Positions 1 to 7,028 of a DNA stretch of 36,821 bases are shown here, in pieces. Source of the stretch: JAEUPI01 sp044222685 (lineage in GTDB: Bacteria; Pseudomonadota; Gammaproteobacteria; Burkholderiales; Burkholderiaceae_C); assembly GCA_044222685.1 (NCBI GenBank), contig JBGAMU010000035.1, positions 1 through 36,821 on the forward strand, in the 5' to 3' direction. Each line of letters starts with the position of its first letter. The stretch's first letter is position 1. Below the pieces are notes generated by a model. It was not told the DNA's origin, did no database searches, and saw nothing but the letters and a program-made list of their open reading frames with translations. A program made the translations under genes and the position numbers.

Positions 1-1314
1 AAGTGCCCGCATTGCGGTGAGTGGAACACCTTGGAGGAAAGCGTCGCCGAAGCGCCCACGGCCGGCGCCACGCGCAACCGCTTCCAGGTGTTGGCGCGTG
101 CGCAGCCGGTGGCCACGCTGTCGGAGATCGAAGCCGCCGAGGTCGAACGCCAGCCGACCGGCCTGCCCGAGCTCGACCGCGCGCTCGGCGGCGGCATCGT
201 CGAGGGCGGCGTCACGCTGATCGGCGGCGACCCGGGCATCGGCAAGAGCACGCTGCTGCTGCAGGCGGCCGAGCGGCTGGCGCAGCACATCAAGGTGCTC
301 TACGTCACTGGCGAGGAGAGCGGCGCGCAAGTGGCGCTGCGCGCACGGCGGCTCGGCCTCGGCCAGGCGCCGGTGCGTGTGCTGGCGGAGATCCAGCTCG
401 AGCGCATCCTGGCCGCCATCGAGGCCGAGCAGCCGAGGTTCTGCGTCATCGATTCGATCCAGACGCTGTTCTCCGACCAGCTCACCTCGGCGCCCGGCTC
501 GGTGGCGCAGGTGCGCGAGTGCGCGGCGCAGCTCACGCGCGCGGCCAAGGTCAGCGGCACCGCGATCGTGCTGGTCGGCCACGTCACCAAGGAAGGCGCC
601 CTCGCCGGGCCGCGCGTGCTCGAACACATCGTCGACACGGTGCTGTATTTCGAGGGCGACACGCATTCGAGCTTCCGCCTGGTGCGCGCGATCAAGAACC
701 GCTTCGGCGCGATCAACGAGATCGGCGTGTTCGCGATGACCGAGCGTGGCTTGAAGGGCGTGAGCAACCCGAGCGCGATCTTCCTGTCGACGCACGGTGC
801 GCCGGTGCCGGGCACCTGCGTGCTGGTCACGCTGGAGGGCACGCGGCCGCTGCTGGTGGAGATCCAGGCGCTGGTCGATTCGGGCGGCGTGTCGCCGCGG
901 CGCCTGTCGGTGGGGCTCGACCGTGATCGCCTGGCCATGCTGCTGGCGGTGCTGCACCGCCACGCCGGCGTCGCCTGCATGGACCAGGACGTCTTCGTCA
1001 ACGCGGTCGGCGGCGTGCGCATCAGCGAGCCGGCGGCCGACCTGGCGGTGCTGCTGGCGATCCAGAGTTCGCTGCGCGGCAAGCCGCTGCCGCGCGGCTT
1101 CCTCGCCTTCGGCGAAGTCGGCCTCGCCGGCGAGGTGCGGCCGGCGCCGCGCGGCCAGGACCGGTTGCGCGAGGCGGCCAAGCTCGGCTTCGCGGTGGCG
1201 GTGGTGCCGAAGGCCAACGCACCGAAGGCAGCCGACGCGCGGGCCTTCGAGGGCCTGACGATCCACGCCGTCGAGCGCATCGAGCAGGCGATCGAGGTGG
1301 TGCGCGGCCTGTAG
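1..1314 (+). CDS. radA: DNA repair protein RadA (5' end outside window)
   Basis: RadA is a RecA-like, DnaB-type ATPase that helps branch migration during recombinational repair in the cytoplasm. The reading frame is open from base 1, and the first residues KCPHCGEWNT are the second half of the N-terminal zinc finger, so only about the first 20-25 residues are missing. The Walker A motif GGDPGIGKST lies at bases 223-252. The RadA-specific KNRFG motif is at about 694-708. The last ~150 residues form the Lon-protease-like domain (DQDVFVNAVGGVRISEPAADL, then FGEVGLAGEVRP). A TTG at base 31 could be mistaken for a start but lies downstream of the zinc finger. It is the first gene of a plus-strand run. 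Confidence 0.96.
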   Translation, partial: KCPHCGEWNTLEESVAEAPTAGATRNRFQVLARAQPVATLSEIEAAEVERQPTGLPELDRALGGGIVEGGVTLIGGDPGIGKSTLLLQAAERLAQHIKVLYVTGEESGAQVALRARRLGLGQAPVRVLAEIQLERILAAIEAEQPRFCVIDSIQTLFSDQLTSAPGSVAQVRECAAQLTRAAKVSGTAIVLVGHVTKEGALAGPRVLEHIVDTVLYFEGDTHSSFRLVRAIKNRFGAINEIGVFAMTERGLKGVSNPSAIFLSTHGAPVPGTCVLVTLEGTRPLLVEIQALVDSGGVSPRRLSVGLDRDRLAMLLAVLHRHAGVACMDQDVFVNAVGGVRISEPAADLAVLLAIQSSLRGKPLPRGFLAFGEVGLAGEVRPAPRGQDRLREAAKLGFAVAVVPKANAPKAADARAFEGLTIHAVERIEQAIEVVRGL

Positions 1315-1391
1315 AGACCCGGCCATGCCCGCGCGGCCGTTTGGCGCGTTATGCTTCGCGCCCGCCGCCGCCCGTGCCGTGAGTCCTTCGC

Positions 1392-1754
1392 ATGTCGCGC
1401 TTCGCCCCTCGACCCGAGCCGCCCTACTACGCGGTGATCTTCACCGCGCAGCGCACCGAGGGCGACCACGACTACGGCGCCACCGCCGACCGCATGGCCG
1501 AACTGGCGGTGCAGCAACCGGGTTACCTGGGCATGGAGAGCACGCGCGATCCGAGCGGCCTGGGCATCACGGTGTCGTACTGGCGCACGCTGGCCGACAT
1601 CAGCGCCTGGCGGCGCCACATGGAACACACCGGCGCGCGTGATCTCGGCCGCGCGCAGTGGTACTCGCACTACGAGTTGCGCATCGCCCGTGTCGAGCGT
1701 GCCTACGGCTGGGATCGCGCCGACGGCGGCCGGCCCGGCGACGGCGGCGCATGA
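1392..1754 (+). CDS. Antibiotic biosynthesis monooxygenase (ABM) domain protein
   Basis: This 120-residue protein has the dimeric ferredoxin-like ABM fold, shown by YYAVIFTAQRT near the N-terminus, QPGYLGMESTRD in the middle, then SYWRTLADISAWRRHMEHTGAR and the closing WYSHYELRIARVER. It resembles the YqjZ-type subgroup, whose members are small cytoplasmic proteins, some linked to haem or quinone chemistry. The substrate here cannot be read from sequence. The gene follows radA after 77 bases, and its TGA overlaps the ATG of the next gene (ATGA), suggesting translational coupling. The start at 1392 leaves a normal-length N-terminus. Confidence 0.85.
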   Translation: MSRFAPRPEPPYYAVIFTAQRTEGDHDYGATADRMAELAVQQPGYLGMESTRDPSGLGITVSYWRTLADISAWRRHMEHTGARDLGRAQWYSHYELRIARVERAYGWDRADGGRPGDGGA

Positions 1755-2155
1755 TCTCGACCGGGCTCGGCTGGGCGCTCGCCGCGGCGGCGATCGCAGC
1801 GGGTTACCTGGCGTGGGGCTGGCGCGGCGTGGTGCTGGCCGTCACCGTGATCGTGTTCTGGCTGCTGCTGCAGTTCAGCCGCGCGCTGCGTGTGCTGCGC
1901 GCCGCCGGCAGCGCGCCGGTCGGACAGGTCGACAGCGCGGTGATGCTGAACGTCAAGCTGCAGACCGGCATGCGGCTGCCGCAGATCCTGGCGCTGACCA
2001 GGAGCCTGGGCCACAAGCTGGCCGACGACCCCGAGACCTTCGAGTGGCGCGACGCCGGCGGCGACGCGGTGCGCGTCGAGCTGCGCGACGGGCGCAGCAC
2101 GCGCTGGACGCTGCAGCGCGCCGCCGACGCCCAGGCGTCGCCAAGCGGCGACTGA
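1751..2155 (+). CDS. Small membrane protein of unknown function
   Basis: The 134-residue product begins with two hydrophobic stretches (about residues 5-21 and 24-40) separated by a short W-R turn, then a charged cytoplasmic tail containing KLQTGMRLPQIL and a terminal half rich in D/R. I do not recognise a named family, although similar proteins beside ABM-domain genes are familiar from Burkholderiales. The ATG at 1751 overlaps the stop of the upstream gene by four bases. Opening the frame further upstream would add an arginine-rich N-terminus that is probably not translated. The role is unknown, and the topology suggests an inner-membrane anchor with a small cytosolic domain. Confidence 0.7.
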   Translation: MISTGLGWALAAAAIAAGYLAWGWRGVVLAVTVIVFWLLLQFSRALRVLRAAGSAPVGQVDSAVMLNVKLQTGMRLPQILALTRSLGHKLADDPETFEWRDAGGDAVRVELRDGRSTRWTLQRAADAQASPSGD

Positions 2156-2183
2156 CGATTCCACCCGACGAGGAGGAACGACG

Positions 2184-3047
2184 ATGAGGCGAGCCATCCG
2201 TTCGCGCTGGCACCGGGCCCTGATGGCGGTCTGTGCGGTCTGGCTGCTGGCCGGCTGCGGCCAGACCATCGACCTGCACATGGCGCTGCGGCTGTACGTG
2301 CTGGACTGCGGCGAGGCGCAGATCCCCGACATCTCGCCCTGGTCGCCCGGCACCAACGAAGGCCGGCCGATGACCTTCAGCGACCACTGCTACCTGATCC
2401 GCCGCGCCGGCGAGTGGATGCTGTGGGACAGCGGTTTCGCCGACTCGCTGGCCGCGCTGCCCGAGGGCCAGCTCGGCAACCGTGGCATGCGCATGCGGCG
2501 CAGCAAGACGCTCGTCGCACAGCTGGCCGAGCTAGGCCTTTCGCCCGGCGACATCCGCCACCTCGCCTTCTCGCACACGCATGCCGACCACGTGGGCAAC
2601 GCCAACCTGTTCACCCGGGCCACGCTGTACATCCAGCAGGCCGAGTACGACGCCGCCTTCGGGCCGGAGCCGGCGCGCTACGGCTTCAACCCCGCCGCCT
2701 ACGACAAGCTGCGCGACAACACGATCGTCAAGCTGAACGGCGACAAGGACGTCTTCGGCGACGGCTCGGTGGTGATCCTGTCGACGCCGGGGCACACGCC
2801 GGGGCACCAGTCGCTGCTGCTGCGCCTGCCGCGCACCGGCGCGGTGGTGCTGTCGGGCGACCTGGCGCACTTTGGCGACAACTTCGCGCAGCGCCGCGTG
2901 CCGAGCTTCAACTTCGACCGCCAGCAGTCGCTGGCGTCGATGGAACGCGTCGCCGCGCTGGTGAAGGCCGAGCGCGCGCAGCTGTGGATCAACCACGACA
3001 GCGCACAGAACGCCCGCATCGCGCGCTCGCCGCGCTACTACGAGTAG
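2184..3047 (+). CDS. MBL-fold hydrolase lipoprotein, N-acyl-homoserine-lactonase-like
   Basis: This is a 287-residue metallo-beta-lactamase-fold enzyme. Zinc ligands are complete: HTHADH (131-136), H208 in HTPGHQ, D226 in SGDLAHF and H271 in WINHD. The arrangement and length match the AttM/AhlB/AiiA group of lactonases, some of which open acyl-homoserine lactones; lactonase activity here is inference. The N-terminus is a signal peptide with lipobox LLAGC, the lipidated Cys being residue 25, so the enzyme should sit in the periplasm tethered to a membrane. A good Shine-Dalgarno (GAGGAG) precedes the ATG at 2184. The Hsp70-like gene follows 14 bases later. Confidence 0.85.
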   Translation: MRRAIRSRWHRALMAVCAVWLLAGCGQTIDLHMALRLYVLDCGEAQIPDISPWSPGTNEGRPMTFSDHCYLIRRAGEWMLWDSGFADSLAALPEGQLGNRGMRMRRSKTLVAQLAELGLSPGDIRHLAFSHTHADHVGNANLFTRATLYIQQAEYDAAFGPEPARYGFNPAAYDKLRDNTIVKLNGDKDVFGDGSVVILSTPGHTPGHQSLLLRLPRTGAVVLSGDLAHFGDNFAQRRVPSFNFDRQQSLASMERVAALVKAERAQLWINHDSAQNARIARSPRYYE

Positions 3048-3061
3048 CCGGCGCGTCTCGC

Positions 3062-4378
3062 ATGGCAGCCGTGGCCCCGTACTGCGCGATCGACTTCGGC
3101 ACCAGCAATTCGGCCGTCGCGCTGCCGCGCACCGGTGGGCCGGGCGTCGAACTGGTGCCGCTCGAAGACGGCTTCACCGGCATGCCGACGGCGGTGTTCT
3201 ATGCCGTCGAGGGCCTGGGCCTGCACCAGGCGCCGCAGCGGCTGTACGGTCGCGCCGCGATCGCCGCCTATGTCGAGGGCAGCGAGGGCCGGCTGATGCG
3301 CTCGATGAAGAGCATCCTCGGCTCGACGCTGGTCGAGCGCAGCACCGAGGTCGGCGGCGGCCACTCGGTGCGTTACCTCGACGTGATCGGCGCCTACCTG
3401 CGCCACCTGAAGGCCCGCGCCGAGGCGAAGGCAGGCGCGCCGATCACGCGCACGGTGATCGGCCGGCCGGTGTTCTTCGTCGACGACGAACCGGAGCGCG
3501 ACGCCGCCGCGCAGGCGGCGCTGACGCGGGTGGCGCGCGAGTCGGGTTTCGCCGACGTGCAGTTCCAGTACGAGCCGATCGCCGCCGCCTTCGACTACGA
3601 GCAAGGCGCCGCGCGCGAGCAGACGGTGCTCGTGGCCGACATCGGCGGCGGCACCTCGGACTTCAGCGTCGTGCGCGTCGGCCCGGCGCGGGCCAGGCGG
3701 ATCGACCGGCGCGACGACATCCTGGCCAACCACGGGGTGCACGTCGCCGGCACCGACTTCGACCGCCGCATCGAGCTGCGCTGCATCCTGCCGCTGCTGG
3801 GCTACGGCGCCTACGGGCCGCCGCGCGCCGACGGCAGCGCACCGCGCGAGGTGCCGAGCCGCATCTACTTCGACCTGGCGACCTGGCATCTGATCAACAC
3901 CTGCTACGCGCCGGCGCGCGTGCTCGAGCTGCGCGGAATGCGCGACTGGTACGCCGAGCCGCGGCAGCACGCGCGGCTGATGCGCGTGCTCGACGGCCGA
4001 CTCGGCCACGCACTGGCGGCGCGCGCCGAGGAGGCCAAGATCGCGGTGGCCGAGGGTGCCGCGACGCGCATCGACCTCGGCGCCATCGAGGCGACGCTGG
4101 CCGCCGAACTGCAGCAGGCGCAGGCGATGGAGGCGATCGCCGACGATGCGCGCGCGGTCGTCGGCGCGGCCCGCGAGGCGCTGCGCCAGGCCGGGCTTGA
4201 TCCGGCGCAGCTCGGCGCGATCTACTTCACCGGCGGCTCCACCGGGCTGGCGCCGCTGGTGCAGGCGATCGCCGCGGTGGCGCCCGCCGCCGCGCCGGTG
4301 CGTGGCGAGCGATTCGCCAGCGTCGCCACCGGGCTGGGGGTGCATGCGCGGCGGGTCTTCGAAGGAGGGCGGGCCTAG
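3062..4378 (+). CDS. Hsp70 family protein, YegD type
   Basis: The product (438 residues) is the actin/Hsp70 ATPase fold alone. Phosphate-1 is CAIDFGTSNSAVAL (8-21), the connecting segment is YEPIAAAFDYE (170-180), phosphate-2 is VADIGGGTSD (191-200), and an adenosine motif YFTGGSTG lies near residue 385. There is no C-terminal peptide-binding domain, as in E. coli YegD (about 450 residues). Clients and cochaperones of this group are poorly known. The ATG at 3062 places the first motif at the usual distance from the N-terminus. A longer in-frame opening upstream overlaps the lactonase-like gene and is not used. Confidence 0.88.
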   Translation: MAAVAPYCAIDFGTSNSAVALPRTGGPGVELVPLEDGFTGMPTAVFYAVEGLGLHQAPQRLYGRAAIAAYVEGSEGRLMRSMKSILGSTLVERSTEVGGGHSVRYLDVIGAYLRHLKARAEAKAGAPITRTVIGRPVFFVDDEPERDAAAQAALTRVARESGFADVQFQYEPIAAAFDYEQGAAREQTVLVADIGGGTSDFSVVRVGPARARRIDRRDDILANHGVHVAGTDFDRRIELRCILPLLGYGAYGPPRADGSAPREVPSRIYFDLATWHLINTCYAPARVLELRGMRDWYAEPRQHARLMRVLDGRLGHALAARAEEAKIAVAEGAATRIDLGAIEATLAAELQQAQAMEAIADDARAVVGAAREALRQAGLDPAQLGAIYFTGGSTGLAPLVQAIAAVAPAAAPVRGERFASVATGLGVHARRVFEGGRA

Positions 4379-4413
4379 AATCCGCGTTCGAGAAGACGAA
4401 CGGGGAATTCTCC

Positions 4414-5337
4414 ATGTCGATGTCCGACCGCGACGGCAAGATCTGGTTCGACGGCAAGCTGGTCGACTGGCGCGACGCCAAGATCCATGTGCTGACGCAC
4501 ACGCTGCACTACGGCTGCGGCGCCTTCGAGGGTGTGCGCGCCTACAAGACCGACAAGGGCACCGCGATCTTCCGCCTGCGCGAGCACACCGAGCGCCTGT
4601 TCAACAGCGCGAAGATCCTGCGCATGAAGATCCCGTTCAGTTTCGAGCAGGTCTGCGAGGCGCAACGCCAGGTCGTGCGCGACAACAAGCTGGAGAGCTG
4701 CTACCTGCGCCCGCTGACCTGGATCGGCGACCAGAAGCTCGGCGTCAGCCCCAAGGGCAACACCATCCACCTGATGGTCGCCGCCTGGACCTGGGGCGCC
4801 TATCTCGGCGACGAGGGCCTGAGGAAAGGCATCCGCGTCAAGACCTCGAGCTACACGCGGCATCACGTGAACATCACGATGACGCAGGCCAAGGCGGTGA
4901 GCAACTACACCAATTCGATCCTCGCCAACCTGGAGGTCACCGACGACGGCTACGACGAGGCGATGCTGCTCGACTCGGCCGGCTTCGTCAGCGAAGGCGC
5001 GGGCGAGAACCTGTTCATCATCAAGAACGGCACCGTCTACACGCCGGACCTGTCGGCCGGCGCGCTGAACGGCATCACGCGCAACACGATCTTCTCGATC
5101 TGCGCCGACCTGGGCTTGAAGATCGTCGAGAAGCGCATCACCCGCGACGAGGTCTACATCGCCGACGAGGCCTTCTTCACCGGCACCGCGGCCGAGGTGA
5201 CACCGATCCGCGAATACGACCGCGTCACGCTCGGCGCCGGCGAGCGCGGCCCGATCACCACCAAGATCCAGGCCGCGTTCTTCGACATCGTGAACGGCCG
5301 CAACCCCAAGTACGCCGAATGGCTGACCCTCGTATGA
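4414..5337 (+). CDS. ilvE: Branched-chain amino acid aminotransferase
   Basis: IlvE is a PLP-dependent class IV aminotransferase that performs the last step of leucine, isoleucine and valine synthesis, moving amino groups between glutamate and branched 2-oxo acids in the cytoplasm. The 307-residue protein shows THTLHYGCGAFEGVRAY (28-44), the PLP lysine in QAKAVSNY (K160) and the family signature from EAMLLDSAGFVSEGAGENLF (182-201) to NGITRNTI. Length equals the family norm. A strong Shine-Dalgarno-like GGGGAA precedes the ATG. TAGAAT at 4376-4381 could be a -10 box for a separate promoter (weak). Its stop overlaps the ATG of the zinc-finger gene. Confidence 0.97.
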   Translation: MSMSDRDGKIWFDGKLVDWRDAKIHVLTHTLHYGCGAFEGVRAYKTDKGTAIFRLREHTERLFNSAKILRMKIPFSFEQVCEAQRQVVRDNKLESCYLRPLTWIGDQKLGVSPKGNTIHLMVAAWTWGAYLGDEGLRKGIRVKTSSYTRHHVNITMTQAKAVSNYTNSILANLEVTDDGYDEAMLLDSAGFVSEGAGENLFIIKNGTVYTPDLSAGALNGITRNTIFSICADLGLKIVEKRITRDEVYIADEAFFTGTAAEVTPIREYDRVTLGAGERGPITTKIQAAFFDIVNGRNPKYAEWLTLV

Positions 5338-5552
5338 GCACCCACACCCACAAACCCAAAGCGCTGGTCGAAGTGACCGCCAAGGACCTGCAGGGTCCCG
5401 GCGTGGTGTTCTGCCCGAACCCGAAGATGCCCTTGTGGAGCAACCATCCCAAGGTCTTCATCGACGTCGCCACCGAAGGCGCCGGCCGCTGCCCGTACTG
5501 CGGCACCGAATACCGGCTGAAGGCGGGCGAGAAGATCGCGCACGGGCACTGA
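5334..5552 (+). CDS. Zinc-finger (CHCC) domain protein
   Basis: This 72-residue protein carries a CHCC zinc-binding pattern: FCPNPKMPLWSNHPKVF supplies C and H, and GRCPYCGTEYRL supplies the CxxC. This is the zf-CHCC fold, related to the C-terminal domain of the mitochondrial complex I accessory subunit NDUFS6. The bacterial role is not established. The start ATG overlaps the ilvE stop (ATGA at 5334-5337), so expression is probably coupled to ilvE, an arrangement often seen in Betaproteobacteria. The last residues are KIAHGH. A strong GC hairpin follows the stop. Confidence 0.88.
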   Translation: MSTHTHKPKALVEVTAKDLQGPGVVFCPNPKMPLWSNHPKVFIDVATEGAGRCPYCGTEYRLKAGEKIAHGH

Positions 5553-5563
5553 CGGGGCTTCCG

Positions 5564-5584
5564 CGCGCCGCGAAGCGCGGCGCG
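5564..5584. terminator. GC hairpin between convergent genes
   Basis: A perfect 9-base-pair stem (CGCGCCGCG / CGCGGCGCG) with an AAG loop lies in the 50-base gap between the zinc-finger gene and the oppositely oriented secreted-protein gene. No T-tract follows on either strand, so it may slow polymerase or protect 3' ends rather than act as a classical intrinsic terminator. Confidence 0.5.
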
Positions 5585-5602
5585 GGCTCGGCGCCCCGCG
5601 GG

Positions 5603-6874
5603 TCAGCGGCCGATCACACCGCGCAGCAATTCGAGTGCGCTCGGCTTCTTGTCCTTCTTCTCCGCCGAATCGGCGTCCTTCGGTTCCTTGGCAGCGTTGG
5701 CGCCGCGTTGCGCCTCCTCCATCGACGGCATGCCGACGATGGTGCTGGCCACCGACTTGACGCGGACCTTCAGCGCCCACTCCGGCTCCCACGGCACCTT
5801 GGGGTCGGTAGGCCGGGGCGGATGCACCAGGTTGAGTTCGTTGCCGTAGGCGATCGCGCGCAGCATCGCCCCCTCGCCGCTGAACACGCCCTTGGGCACG
5901 GTGCAGCGCGTGGTCGTCGGCGGCAGCAGCACCTTGTCGCGCAGCCAGCGGTCGACCGCGGCGTTGGTCTGGTAATCGACCAACCCCGTGCCCATGTCGG
6001 GGAGTTCGCTCGACGACCAGACCACCATCTCGTTCTGGCTGCGCGCGCCCATGCCGGCGACGAAGAAGGCGCGGGCCTGCGGCTGCGCGGCCCAGCTCAG
6101 CGCGATGGCGCCGCCCTGGTCGGCCTGCTGCAACTGCAGCGGCGGCATCAGATCCTGCGCGGCCGGGATGCTGAATCGAAAGGCTTCGGGCACACCGCTG
6201 CCGGTGAACTGGTGGGCACCGACCAGCGTGGCGCCCTCGGGCACCGCACGGCCGTCGGTCGGGTTCGGCCAGTGCGGCCGGCCGCTCGCCACATGCGCAC
6301 CGCGCTGCGTCGCGCGGCGCGACTGGAAGGCCTGCGCCAGCTCGGCCGGTGTCGCGGTGGCGAAGTCCACCACCCGTGGCTGGCCCGCGCGCACGGTGTC
6401 GCCACAGCCCCAGTAGAGATAGAACTTGCCCTGCGGACGCGGTGGCTCCTGCACCACGTCGTCGTCGGTTTCCGTTGTCGGCGCCGGCGCTGCGTCGCGC
6501 GGCGACAGCAGCTTCAGCGCGGGGCTGATGAACCCGGCCGGCACGTTCTGCGCCGCCTCGGCCAGTGCCGGGTTGCGGCGGGTCAGCAGCGTCACGTCGA
6601 CGAAGCGACCGGCACCCCCGGTCTGCGTCATCAGGAAATTGACCTTGCCGGCGCCACCGCCACTGCCGCCGAACAGCCCGCCGATCGCGGCCATCGGGCC
6701 CGGCCCGCCGGGGCCGCCCATCGGCATGCCCATGCCCGAGAAGGTGGCCACGTCGATCCAGGCCTGGGCCTGCGGTGGCTTGACCTCCTGCTTGGGCTGC
6801 GCAGCAGCGGGGACCGTGATGCACAGGGCCAACGTGGTCAGTGCGAAGCCTTGGCTGTTCTTCATGATGCTCAT
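5603..6874 (-). CDS. Secreted protein of unknown function
   Basis: The 423-residue product starts MSIMKN, followed by a hydrophobic segment and AAAQ, a typical Sec signal peptide with cleavage after about residue 24. A Gly/Met/Pro-rich stretch (about residues 40-75, with GMGMPMGGPGGPG) comes next, then a large mixed region with FYLYWGCGDTVRAGQPRVVDF, and a charged Lys/Glu tail ending in LRGVIGR. I recognise no enzyme motif. Start choice: ATG at 6874 has CAGGAG eight bases upstream, while an opening 14 codons earlier would put a polar leader before the signal peptide. It lies downstream of nasA on the same strand after 154 bases, but nothing in it suggests nitrate metabolism. Confidence 0.78.
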   Translation of the reverse strand: MSIMKNSQGFALTTLALCITVPAAAQPKQEVKPPQAQAWIDVATFSGMGMPMGGPGGPGPMAAIGGLFGGSGGGAGKVNFLMTQTGGAGRFVDVTLLTRRNPALAEAAQNVPAGFISPALKLLSPRDAAPAPTTETDDDVVQEPPRPQGKFYLYWGCGDTVRAGQPRVVDFATATPAELAQAFQSRRATQRGAHVASGRPHWPNPTDGRAVPEGATLVGAHQFTGSGVPEAFRFSIPAAQDLMPPLQLQQADQGGAIALSWAAQPQARAFFVAGMGARSQNEMVVWSSSELPDMGTGLVDYQTNAAVDRWLRDKVLLPPTTTRCTVPKGVFSGEGAMLRAIAYGNELNLVHPPRPTDPKVPWEPEWALKVRVKSVASTIVGMPSMEEAQRGANAAKEPKDADSAEKKDKKPSALELLRGVIGR

Positions 6875-7028
6875 AGCGTGCTCCTGCGACCGGCCCGCGG
6901 CATTGCTGTCGATCAACGCATGCGCCGCTGCCCGGACCGATCGGCAGCGCGTGCGCCGCGCGCGGCAAGCTTACTGCCGCACCCGGGTGGTGGGTCGGCT
7001 CTTTGTGACGCGCGGGCCGCGAGCGCCG

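Noticed and set aside
21..926. Arg/Ala-rich frames inside radA
   Set aside because: They overlap the RadA frame, which has the Walker A, KNRFG and Lon-like motifs; composition of these frames is low-complexity.
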